DNA of 11,667 nucleotides, taken from contig NWUY0300051145.1 of the NCBI GenBank assembly GCA_004151065.3, positions 3,487 through 15,153 on the forward strand, read 5' to 3'. Numbering within the stretch: position 1 is the first letter of the stretch; each line of letters starts with the position of its first letter. This DNA is from Larix sibirica. Taxonomy: Eukaryota; Streptophyta; Pinopsida; Pinales; Pinaceae. Below, piece by piece: positions 1 through 8,328 of the stretch. The translations under genes were made by a program, and so were the position numbers. The notes beneath the pieces were generated by a model that saw only the letters and a program-made list of their open reading frames with translations, was not told where the DNA came from and ran no database searches.

Positions 1-727
1 TGGGGAATTGTCATAAGTTTTTTTTTTTTTTTCCTGCTTGTGAAGGGGAGTGCCCGGGCTTGTAACTCTGAAGCTTTTTACAAGGTTTATGTTGGAGGGA
101 CATCTTCTTGGAGGACCTAGAAAGGGAAACTTCTAAATTTGTCTATGAGTTATTAGGAATGGGGAGGCCATAAAGACTATTTTATTTGGGTGACAGGGAT
201 CACAGGGGGCCACTATGGGATGGCAGGATGGACCAAGTGATGGAAGAATAGGTAATGGACCAATAACAGAGGCCCCAAAGGAGGCTCGTGATGACATATT
301 ATCAGGAAATTCCCACTGAGATTAGAGTTGATTGTTGTAGCTGTTATTTTGGAGACTTTTATTGACCTCATTTCCTATAAAAGGAGCATAAGATCGACTG
401 TTAAGGGGGGGAATGCTCCAGGAACTGGAGGAAACTACTTTCCCATTTTCTTTATTATTTCTCCTCGAGGGGAATACTCTGTAAAAATTCCAGGGAATTG
501 TTTTCCCATAATTTCTCTATTGTTTTATTCTGTAGGTTCGAGTTCTATGTATGGGGAAAGCTTGGAGGAGGTCTCCACAATGACTGAAGGCTTTCACCAG
601 ACCATTGTGGCGTGTATTTATTCTTCTTTAGTCTTTGTAGTCCAGAAGAGGAGATCAAGAGTCTTCACCATCAGCTTTAGTGGAAATCAATCCAGCTCTG
701 TAATATTTTTATCACATACCAAATAGA
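1..727 (+). other. LTR-like or promoter-like unique sequence, no gene recognised
   Basis: No known protein is recognisable here. The stretch begins near a 15-nt T run (18-32) and has higher GC than the following 800 bases. A TATA-type box (TATAAAAGG, 376-384) lies in the middle and is followed by a G run. An open frame of 132 codons spans 328-726, but it starts at a TTG and has low-complexity serine- and hydrophobic-rich content without a recognisable domain, so I do not call it a gene. A TATA box followed by a few hundred bases ending near a CA dinucleotide would fit the U3-R-U5 layout of a plant LTR. No partner copy, primer-binding site or target duplication is visible in the window, so this reading stays weak. 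Confidence 0.25.
376..384 (+). promoter_or_regulatory. TATA-box-like element
   Basis: The nonamer TATAAAAGG matches the plant TATA consensus well and sits in locally mixed sequence, not in a long AT run. If the surrounding block is an LTR, this would be its Pol II promoter. There is no experimental or comparative support within the window. Confidence 0.3.
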
Positions 728-1567
728 AATTATCTCCATTGTTGTGATAGTTTAAAGCATCTAATTATGCTTTGTAAGATTGTTCTTATTTACTTAATTG
801 AATGTACACTAGATAAGTTTATTCATTTTTATGCTATTCCTTGTATGGTTGCTTAAAATGGTTGCAGAACTTGATGTGTAAACATATATTTAGAATCATA
901 AACATATTGTTTCCTGGTTCTGAAAATATTGATGCTTCAACATATTCCCATGTTTCTGTCTTTGTTGCAGCAAGCAAGCAATAATATTATTGTTTTATGC
1001 ATCAAGATTAATTGTAAATCACGCTCCTGCGCATGATAGATTTAGAATAATTAGATTTAGTTGGTTAATTTTATCACAGTTTAGCAGCTACTAATTTTCT
1101 GAGTTATGAATATTTTACAATAGATTTATGCTAACAGCTTTGGTTTAGTTAGTTTTTCATATAGTTTCAATAAGTAGGAAGTAACAATATAGCTAAAACA
1201 AAAACAAAATTGAGACTCTCTTGTTGAGAGAAAAACCTCAAATGTAACAGGACCTTAATCCTATGAAAAACAACTACCCCAAACATATGAAGAGATGCCT
1301 TAAGAACTTCATGTGGGTTTTTTTTCCGTTGTTGGCCACTTGACAGAAAATCCAACCAAAAAATGGTGCTAGAAGGAGAGCCATGAGGTAAATAAGTGGT
1401 TTTATTTTAAGTTTTTATTATTTCAATAACCATTATCCTCTGGCTTTGTATTTTAGTTTTTTTTATATTTTATTCTTATATGCTGTCACACATGTACCAT
1501 AAGGATAGTTAGTTGGTTAGCTAACTTATATTTGAGTCAATTTTATCATGTTTTATCAATTATGGTT
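728..1567. other. AT-rich sequence without recognisable genes
   Basis: No coding region, RNA gene or repeat boundary is recognised. It contains a polypyrimidine-plus-CAG stretch near 955-970 that resembles an intron acceptor, a 14-bp palindrome at 979-992 and short T runs. Minus-strand open frames here are short and low in complexity and appear to be chance. The 3' part (about 1380-1567) should be the leader of the gag remnant that follows, but no clear LTR end or primer-binding site was found. Confidence 0.5.
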
Positions 1568-3181
1568 CATTCCCATATCCCTGCATGGGAGCTCAACGCG
1601 ACAATGAGCCTGCAAGGGCCATTGCATGACCTCCCTAGAAAGGTAGTTTTTTTTGCCAAATTTTAATGGTGAAGGGGATATCGCAGCCTTAGAACACATA
1701 AGAAAATATGACTCTGTGTTGTGTTTGCTTGATATTACACATGAATATTTTGTGTTTAGGATTTTCCCTTTTACTTTTGAAGGTAAGGTGTCAAACTGGT
1801 ACAATGTTTTTCCCATTAGTACGATTCATGGTTGGTCTAATTTCAAAAGGGTTTTTGAGAGTGCTTATGATAATTATAATGCAACTGATATATATATCAA
1901 GTTGATGAAATACAGGTCCAAGAATCTAAATTTATACGTGATTTTAACACACACTTTCAACGAGTTTATCAATGACTCAAAGACAATCAAAGACCTTTAG
2001 GTGATATTTTATATGAGTGGTATGTGCATTCTTTACCCAAATCTATAACTATGTTTATCGCACAAAAATGTATAATTGATTTTGATAAAGCATGCGAGCA
2101 TGCACAAGTTTTGGAGAAGGATTTTAATAGGTATTCCTTCAACCATTCTTCTTTTTCTTTTTTCGAAAATAATATTGATGAAAGTAAAGATGAAGAAGAT
2201 AATAAATCTGAAATTTCTAGGTTGCAAGATCAAGTTAAAATTTTGTTTGAGGAAATCATATCTTTACATAATCAGCAAATTAAATCGATCATGCATGATA
2301 AAAACATTGCAGCTATGCATACAACATCAATGTGCTTTCATGAAAATGAAGGCCTAGCTACAAATTCATTTGATAAATTTGATTGTTATTTTCCTCCATC
2401 TGGAACTATATATGAGGAGTGACTTACTTCAGATTTCGAAATACACAAACTTGATCCTAATCATTTTGAGAAATCCGACTTAGGGAATCCATTTCTTGAG
2501 TATCCTTCGTATTCATTTGATTGTTATAAAGGAAATAATGAAGATAGATATATGGAAGAAGAGTTGGCCAAAATTGAAGATGATTTTCAGAATATTTGTG
2601 CTAAATACACTTTACTTAAAAATTAAATTTCTAAGGAAAAGTTAATATAGACAAATAATATGAAAAATAAGAAAAGACATGCTTCTGTCTACTCAAAGGA
2701 AAAAGAGGATAGAAATCAATCAAGTTTTATTATTGACAAAACACATACCTTTGATGCTGATTTGGTTAATATACAAAAGTGTAAGCTCGAAGAAAAACCT
2801 GGTGATAGTCCATCATGTATCGATTTAACAAACATAAAAGATTGTGAACAATTTTCAAGAAATATGATTGATAAAGATGTTATGCATGATAACAAAACTA
2901 TTTTAAATAAAAAATTCTCTATTCAGGCTTTTTCTCAATCCTCAAATCATGATTTTTTGTGTCCTTATGATGAGATATCTAGTCAAGTCATTGAATCTTT
3001 ACTAACTAAATTCCAATCTGATTTTCATGATCCAATTTATACATGGTTGGAAAAATCATATTTGGAGAAATTTTCTTTTCTCTAGATAAATAGTGAATCT
3101 GATTTAATTTTTTCCATCTTTGGTTATGAAGCACCTCAATTCCCAATACTGATGTTTGACAGGTTCCATTTTGCAGAATAG
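1568..3181 (+). pseudogene. gag: Decayed gag of a Ty3/gypsy-like LTR retrotransposon
   Basis: Gag proteins of LTR retrotransposons form the particle that packages the element's RNA. Here the coding sequence can be followed over about 535 codons but is broken. The N-terminal part (1568 to about 1646) reads in the frame of 1568 and contains PAWELNATMSLQGPLHDLPR. An indel in the T8 run (1647-1654) moves the frame to 1653-2000. That segment has the Retrotrans_gag-like core: FNGEGD, then the two tryptophans at 1797 and 1833 in a GKVSNWYNVFP...WSNFKRVFES pattern. A second shift near 1979-2000 returns to the first frame, which runs to a TAG at 3179-3181. Stops interrupt it at 2420 (TGA), 2624 (TAA), 2648 (TAG) and 3083 (TAG). 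A charged, coiled-coil-like stretch lies at about 2207-2287 (SEISRLQDQVKILFEE). No CCHC knuckle is seen, and no protease, reverse transcriptase, RNase H or integrase follows. The element is dead; gag identity is fairly secure and the Ty3/gypsy assignment less so. Confidence 0.75.
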
Positions 3182-4240
3182 GAAGTGCTTCAATGACTTC
3201 ATTGCATGCTTGATTTTACTTGATCTTTTGTATATATGTAGTTTAGCGTAGGAGTAGGATAGCTAGTAAATTAATTACTTTACTTTTGATTTGAATAAAG
3301 AGGCTATCAATAATTTCAATGAAAGGTGAGCCACCATCAAAACACGTTCATGAAAGTTTAGATTAATTTTACTATTTACGTTCTTGTCCATATTATTTTC
3401 TTAAACATTTTGAAATTATATCTCGAATTCATGATCTTTATTATGAAATGTTTAATCCATATATTACTTTAACATTATGAGACAAGAATATATCTTTAAC
3501 TTTGCTTATGATTTCATTCTTCTGACATGGAATTTAATGTGGCTCGCTTATTTTCAAATCGATATCATTTGTAGTTGAACACTTTGTTAGGATTGCTTAT
3601 AGAATTTATATATATAATTTATATTTTAGGAGTTTTGAATAAAATCTTAGTTAATTTAAACGTTGCATTCATCTATCACAATCTTAAAGGAAAACGAATT
3701 TTCTATCAAGGATTGGAATTGTCGAAATTTGACACTATTGACGAGTTGATAAAACATTTTCACAAAATCACCTTCATTTTGATGTGTATATTTTATTCAT
3801 ATCTATCTTTCTATTATTATTAGACTCTTTTTGCGAAATTATCGAAAGTTTAATTCTTTATATCGTTATATGCACGATCAAATTAAATATTGGGAGATTT
3901 GTCGTTCTTCTTTATGCATGTCAGGATTTTGTGATTTTTACCTTATTTTGTATAGTTCGTCTCATAGATTATGACCATATATTGGTTTTCTAATTTCAAG
4001 TTCATTTACCTTCTTCAATGGTCAGGTTAAGTTTTGACAAATATCAATCTTTTTGCTTATCAATTAAGATTTACTAGCTTTGAATACCTAATTCATTTAT
4101 TTTGTTATACATACTTTCCTTGTTTGAGATTTCAATTTAATCAAGTCTTACCTTAGGTTTATTTGTATATATGTTTGGGTGTTTTGGTTAAATTTGTCAG
4201 TTTTACTTTTCATTTTATTTTTCTTAGTTTGCTTGAAGTT
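3182..4240. other. AT-rich sequence downstream of gag, no pol
   Basis: This is the place where pol would be expected, yet no reverse transcriptase, integrase or protease motif is visible in any frame. The open frames at 3575-3823 and 3784-3993 (+) are rich in Ile, Phe, Tyr and Leu, as expected of AT-rich noncoding DNA, and have no recognisable motif. The region may be the 3' noncoding part of a gag-only element or unrelated filler. Confidence 0.5.
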
Positions 4241-4466
4241 GGAAGGGGGTTATTGTTAGAAAAAACGTTGTGTTGACATGCTAATAATAAGCTTGATATC
4301 TTTTTAGGAAGGCATTTTAAGCAGTTTCTTGTTCTATCAAACCTTCTTACTATGATCAAACTACTCCTAGCTTTGAAAAGACCTTTCATGAACTTAGCCA
4401 ATCAATCAATTAAACCCCCGGGCATTATCCTCAGACTTTTATCTTTTAAGTGGTATTAAAAGGCAG
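4241..4466 (+). other. Possible LTR remnant: purine block, TGTTAG start and PBS-like motif
   Basis: A purine block GGAAGGGGG (4241-4249) is followed within a few bases by TGTTAGAAAA, a common start for plant LTRs. About 200 bases later, TGGTATTAAAAGGCAG (4451-4466) resembles the primer-binding site complementary to the 3' end of initiator methionine tRNA (TGGTATCAGAGCC...). The first six bases match exactly; two of the differences could be C-to-T and G-to-A decay, and the last part requires an extra base. No CA dinucleotide sits immediately before it. A purine block upstream and a PBS downstream of the same LTR is not the order within one element, so either this is a junction of tandem elements or one of the two signals is coincidental. 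Confidence 0.22.
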
Positions 4467-4636
4467 TAAGTTCACCTATCAAGGATGTTTCTTCATGAAT
4501 CTACATGAGTCAGTAACATTAGCTATCATTATACAAACTAACTATACCATTTAAGGAGTCTTATCTTGATTTTTCTACCCATCCTTTACTTTTGTTGTAA
4601 ATAAATCCAATCATTTTGAGTCTTTGGTTAAAGAAT

Positions 4637-5150
4637 AGGAGGTCTCTTAATAGAGCCGTCCTATCATGATCATCATCCCTATCGAATGATATCACCATCT
4701 CTAGTCACCAAGACAAGGTGACAGCTCTTGGTATAAAGACCAGGAGACATGAGATCTCACCACGACTCGACATATTCATCTCTGATAATTCTCATGAGTG
4801 ATGCTATCAACATCTGGTCACCAATCCAGGGAAGTAGTCTCTAACCAAGTTTCTTATAAATATCACCATCTCATTGTAAATAATTATGAAATAAATGAAG
4901 AAGTTAATTAAGGAACATGAGGTCTGAGGAATGAACCAACCTGCTCATGATCATGGGTATCATCAGACTAACATTGCCAACATCCAGTCACCAAGCTGGG
5001 GCAATGTCTCTCGATCGTGAAATCGAGAGATGAGAGGTCTCATCATGAGCCAACCCACTCACTTCTGATAGTGTTTGTGAATGGAATTGCCATCATTTAA
5101 TTACCAAGCTAAGGAAATGGTCCTTAATTAATCTCTTTTGTAAATACATT
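4637..5150 (+). repeat. Diverged tandem repeat, about four copies of a ~113-bp unit
   Basis: A common core recurs four times: GTCACCAA at 4704-4711, 4817-4824 and 4987-4994, and the variant ATTACCAA at 5100-5107. The spacings are 113, 170 and 113 bases; the long middle spacing contains roughly 55 extra AT-rich bases (about 4860-4915). Around each core the order is shared: an ATGAGGTCTC-like start, a CCAACC..CTCA-like block, TCTGATA or similar, then the core followed by a purine-rich piece and a CTCT. The copies are clearly diverged, so this is an old array. It carries no open frame. Lying just downstream of a PBS-like motif, it may be the untranslated leader of an LTR element, though it could also be an independent minisatellite. 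Confidence 0.65.
5007..5030. repeat. Perfect 9-bp inverted repeat with 6-nt loop
   Basis: TCTCTCGAT (5007-5015) and ATCGAGAGA (5022-5030) are exact reverse complements separated by six bases. The hairpin lies at the junction of the third and fourth copies of the tandem repeat. The corresponding place in the other copies does not show the same perfect pairing, so it is probably specific to this unit. Confidence 0.6.
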
Positions 5151-5155
5151 TTATC

Positions 5156-5182
5156 AAAAAAAAGAAAAAAGAGAGAGAGAAA
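5156..5182 (+). repeat. Homopurine tract (A-rich then GA repeat)
   Basis: Twenty-seven consecutive purines: A runs followed by a (GA)n stretch. It directly precedes TGTTATAAAA. A purine tract followed by TG is the arrangement of a polypurine tract and the start of a 3' LTR, but a simple-sequence tract is an equally good explanation and no LTR partner is seen. Confidence 0.5.
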
Positions 5183-5861
5183 TGTTATAAAATGTAATAA
5201 TTTTTTGTATTTTAATGGATGGGATAGATTATCTTGATGTCTTCTTGAAACTATGGTGGTCATATATTTATGTTGGTGTTTACTTGACTATCTTAAATAG
5301 CTTTTGAAGATTCTTTCTTGATGGATTTTCCTCATTGTACATATATCAATAACCATTATCTTTGTAAAGTTTCAACTATAATTCTTGGGGTAATTTATCT
5401 GGTTGTAACAACATTTTAAAGTTCGATCTTTACCATATAAGCTAGTGATTTAAGGAGGCCATATGGTGTGAAATTTGATACTTCAAGAGCCCTCTTTATA
5501 CTTCATATCTTTATCATTCTCGAGTATATTATGCAGAGATCACTGGTTTTCCCAGCATGTTTCCATTTGTTAGTCCCCAACAAGTCCCCTTAGATTTTGT
5601 GAAATCAAAGGGGCCCATGTAAATTTTGTTTAAATATATTGCTTTCAATTTATTTTGTTTGATTTCAGAGGGTGACATTATGGCTTGGTTTCGTTTTTTG
5701 ATCTTCTCCTTATTCAATTCTTTGACTTATCTTTTGGAGATTTTGTTATCTCTAACATTTGAACCTTTTGGCCTCATGATTGTTTATCCCATGCTTGCAT
5801 GTTCTTATTTAAGCTTATTCAAGTCACTCGCATGTTTCAATTTTCCTTACTTGAATTGGTA
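5183..5861. other. AT-rich sequence without recognisable genes
   Basis: No protein motif, RNA gene or element end is recognised on either strand. The plus-strand open frame at 5626-5937 is mostly hydrophobic (Phe, Leu, Ser, Tyr) and runs antisense into the LINE endonuclease at its 3' end, so it is not credible. The one clear structure is the hairpin at 5586-5613. The 3' part of the LINE ORF2 would be expected to continue here on the minus strand, but the similarity stops near 5862. Confidence 0.5.
5586..5613. repeat. 12-bp hairpin with one mismatch and 4-nt loop
   Basis: CCCCTTAGATTT (5586-5597) pairs with AAATCAAAGGGG (5602-5613) in 11 of 12 positions (A5592 opposite A5607), with a TGTG loop. 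It is not followed by a T run, and its flanks do not extend the pairing. It might be the end of a small inverted-repeat element or chance; nothing else in the region explains it. Confidence 0.6.
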
Positions 5862-6234
5862 TCATCTTTCGGCAGTCTCATCAAAAACTCTGCCTCTCCA
5901 AATAGGCCCCATAATAGTTGAACAGTTGAATATTTGATGCGAGTTCCCTACACTTTTCCATAAGAAATATACCCCAATAGAAAAAGTAGGAATGTAACTG
6001 GAGAACCCGGGGATTCTAGGAAGCCAATAGACCCCCAAAGAGTCCATCCGAATCAATAGTGCAACAATCCCAAGTAGGGTATAATTGCTAGAAATGTTCC
6101 TAAGCCTTGGATCCCAAAGCCATGGTTTCTTGGAAAAAAATGGTATCCGGTGACACAGTCATAACAAGTCTTCTGAGGGATCGCAATTTAGGGGAACCCC
6201 CAACCCCTCTCATATTCAAGGAGAGAAGGATCAT
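5862..6234 (-). pseudogene. LINE ORF2, N-terminal endonuclease fragment
   Basis: ORF2 of L1-type LINEs encodes an endonuclease of the exonuclease-endonuclease-phosphatase family, which nicks the target, followed by reverse transcriptase. The ATG at 6234-6232 opens a frame with LSLNMRG (codons 5-10), whose Asn7 corresponds to the conserved Asn of the family's N-terminal motif. IFFQETM follows at codons 32-38, with Glu36 (6129-6127) as the conserved metal-binding glutamate. Further on come PTWD, GLFGGLLAS and a FNYYGAY..RQSF block, in the order expected of plant LINE endonucleases. In-frame TAG stops lie at 6102-6100, 6090-6088 and 6018-6016. The frame breaks at 5883, where a DETAE piece continues in another frame, consistent with a small deletion. 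The later catalytic Asp and His motifs and all reverse transcriptase motifs are missing. The start lies 10 bases after the ORF1 stop. Confidence 0.75.
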
Positions 6235-6244
6235 TATGTAACCT

Positions 6245-7849
6245 TCAAAGAGGCCTGCACTGCTCTAAGTGGACAAAAGTACCAGACAGGGAAGAACAAG
6301 ACTTAGAACCCAAACGCAAGGGATATCCATCCAAATGCTTAGCAAGAAAATCACAACCCACCCCAACAAAACCTCTAGCCAATTCTTTCTGATGCCTCCC
6401 ACCATTCTTCTTGCATATAGTCACGTTAGGGTTTCTGGCAATAGAAGGGGTCGTGGGAGTAGACATACCCTTAAATACTGGAATAGGTTCATTCAATAAA
6501 CCCACACTAAAAGACCTTGATAGATTCTTAGGGATAATGTTAGTAGACTAACCTAGAAGACCGAAGGCAGTCTATTCATCCTCCAACAGTTGTGAATCGG
6601 AGACAAAGGTCAAATAGATGGAATGCGAATCATTAAGACTCAGTCCTAGGTTAGGTTCATACAAGGGTTCCCCCATCACCCATGAAACTGAAGGAGTCTT
6701 GTGACTCAACAAAGGAGACCCATATTCCACCTCATGAATTCTAGAAAGGTTTGTGACTGACAAAGAAGCAAAAAAAGAGGAGAACAGAGACATAAGCATA
6801 CCCAAAAAGGATCTCAGTAGTGCATTATTCGATAGACTGCTCCGAGCTTCTGTTTCAAGCATCAAATGGTTTGATTCCTCCTCAATGCCCGCATCTGCTA
6901 GCGTAAATACGAACTCAAAATTCTGGACACCACCAGCAGAACCCTTCATAGGACACTTGGCCTTCAAATGTCCCGCCACCCCACACAAATGGAACTTAAA
7001 TGGAACCCACCAATAGTCCAAAGGTTTTTTAAATTTCTTATCTCCCCAGTTGAAAGTAATCACATCCGACAACCCTTGTTCCGCGTCCATTTCTGTAACG
7101 ACTCACATAATCCTCTTATCTTCATGGAAGAGCAATTTCTCATCAAAGTATATAAAATGACCAATCCTGTTAGAAAGAGAAAAAAAGATATCTCGGGACC
7201 AAACTTCAAGTAGAAAAACTTTGATCAAGAGCCAAAAATGAGTCCTCTGAAGAGTCTCAGTGTGTGGGTTGAATTCGGTATGCCGCCATTTAAGACATAG
7301 TGACCCCCTTCCAAAAACCCAAGTCTGCTTAAGAATCTGGGTCGCATGGTCACTGTCTATGAAATGAAATACAAGCCATTTGTTCACTAAGATATGAACT
7401 CTTGGACAATAATGGATAAAAGGTTTCCAAACATCAGTGACCCACGCCTTAATCATCAAGTGATTAACTGAAGAGAAACAGACTTCACCGACCAAAGCCC
7501 GCATAGAGAGAGTCAATACCTGCCCTAATTGGACATCCATACCCATTGTCGTCTCTGGTTCATAAGCATGTAGTTTGAAAACCTTTTGAGTCCTGTGGTT
7601 CTTAGCCTTCAAACCCTGGCTTCGTGACAAACCTACACCCAGTTGAGGTAGTTTGTCAGGCTCAAATCTGTCACAAGTCTTCGTGTCCTCTTCAGACAAT
7701 GTGGGAGTTTCATCACTCGACAAGGAGAGTAAGGGATCATCACGAGAAAGGGAAGCACTATGATTGAAGTCCCTAGATACCCCCATTGAATCATTACAGC
7801 CTGACCCACTCTGGGGAACCATAGGAACCATAGGAACCATCTGACACAT
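6245..7849 (-). pseudogene. LINE ORF1, DUF4283-like protein with degenerate zinc knuckle
   Basis: ORF1 proteins of plant L1-type LINEs bind the element RNA. One frame runs from the ATG at 7849 to a TGA at 6247-6245, 534 codons, interrupted only by TGA at 7105-7103, TAG at 6574-6572 and TAG at 6550-6548. The N-terminus has three tandem MVP units, then a Ser/Glu/Asp-rich linker (about residues 13-75). A DUF4283-like domain follows (about residues 110-235): RALVGEV, AWVTDVWKP, RVHILVNKWLVFHF, GRGSLCLKWR and RIGHFIYFDE occur in the expected order. After it, F-x2-C-x4-H-x4-C (residues 286-299) has exact CCHC knuckle spacing, but the first Cys is Phe (codon 6994-6992). The C-terminal ~230 residues are low in complexity and not recognised. 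The 7103 stop fits CGA-to-TGA decay. Some members of this family are annotated as host or LINE-derived proteins; the adjoining endonuclease argues for LINE. Confidence 0.75.
7814..7840 (-). repeat. Three tandem 9-bp units encoding MVP
   Basis: The plus strand shows three tandem copies of (a/g)ggaaccat at 7814-7822, 7823-7831 and 7832-7840. Read on the minus strand they encode three Met-Val-Pro units at the very start of LINE ORF1. Each unit supplies an in-frame ATG, so the true start among them is ambiguous. Confidence 0.8.
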
Positions 7850-8220
7850 ATGTCACTTTCTCCAGGACAATGAGTCAGAGTAGTAATACCAAGGTCTACG
7901 GTTCAAAGACAAATCACTTAATAAGACATGGAAATTACAGTCTCGCAGGTCAATTTAGAGAGATAAACAACAATGGAGAGTGGGCCCCATCCCTAAAAGT
8001 CTCCCCGATGACCCACTAAAAAAACACACTGTGCAATAACAACAGAACACCTACAAGCAAAGCGAATTGGGACAAAAAAAAAAAAACCACCTTGAAAGGT
8101 CTGTCCCAGACTGCAGTCAACCTAATGTCAATCACCATCGCACCACCAATACCCTAGGAGACCTCTAGATCCTTCCCAATGAATAAAGTCCGCCATAGCT
8201 TCCTTGAAACCCTCAGATTT
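7850..8220 (-). other. Probable LINE 5' leader
   Basis: This is mixed-composition sequence upstream of ORF1 with no open frame of note. It contains a 13-nt A run on the plus strand (8074-8086), i.e. a T run in the leader. Its GC content resembles the LINE rather than the AT-rich sequence beyond 8220, and this contrast is the basis for placing the element's edge there. No promoter motif is claimed. Confidence 0.4.
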
Positions 8221-8328
8221 ATATTGAAATTGATTAATTTAGTATGTGTATTTATTGTCTTATTCTTTTAGTGTGCATAGAATTGTTTAAATGGTTAATG
8301 TGAAATTTAATTATTTTATTATTCAATT
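8221..8328. other. AT-rich spacer between the two LINE parts
   Basis: About 100 bases of AT-rich sequence separate the leader of the minus-strand LINE from the plus-strand element. It includes a T-rich stretch ending in TTTTAG (about 8264-8271). It is either a remnant of host sequence between two insertions or filler at an inversion junction. Confidence 0.4.

Larger units (their letters stand above)
5862..8220 (-). mobile_element. 5' portion of an L1-like LINE (leader, ORF1, start of ORF2)
   Basis: Read on the minus strand this is the front part of a non-LTR retrotransposon. The order is an untranslated leader (about 8220-7850), ORF1 with a DUF4283-like RNA-binding domain and a zinc knuckle (7849-6245), a 10-base gap, and the first ~120 codons of ORF2, which are the N-terminus of the apurinic-like endonuclease (6234 to about 5862). 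The remaining endonuclease, the reverse transcriptase and the 3' end are absent on this strand. Both ORFs carry stops, so the copy is inactive. The outer limits are approximate: the low-coordinate end is where endonuclease similarity stops, and the high-coordinate end is where composition drops to AT-rich. Confidence 0.75.

Noticed and set aside
979-992. Palindrome with a TAATATTA core, reminiscent of the geminivirus origin loop
   Set aside because: The nonanucleotide is TAATATTAT, there is no GC-rich stem around it and no Rep gene is present; it is a simple AT palindrome.
955-992. Intron-acceptor-like polypyrimidine tract and CAG
   Set aside because: No coding sequence continues after it and no matching donor or exon was recognised.
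1167-1355. Minus-strand open frame of 62 codons
   Set aside because: Low complexity, no motif, no start context, and length expected by chance.
1556-1816. Minus-strand open frame opposite gag
   Set aside because: It is the antisense shadow of the gag coding sequence, which has clear family features on the plus strand.
3575-3993. Two hydrophobic plus-strand open frames that could be taken for small membrane proteins
   Set aside because: Ile, Phe, Tyr and Leu richness follows from AT-rich DNA; no conserved motif, signal or partner gene is visible.
4210-4401. Minus-strand open frame of 63 codons with several Cys, Arg and Lys residues
   Set aside because: No recognisable domain; the Cys spacing does not match a zinc finger, and the region is better read as a possible LTR remnant.
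5626-5937. Plus-strand open frame of 103 codons with membrane-like segments
   Set aside because: Its 3' end overlaps antisense to the LINE endonuclease, and the rest is T-rich chance coding.
6753-7213. Plus-strand open frames across LINE ORF1
   Set aside because: Antisense shadows of ORF1, which has domain-level support on the minus strand.
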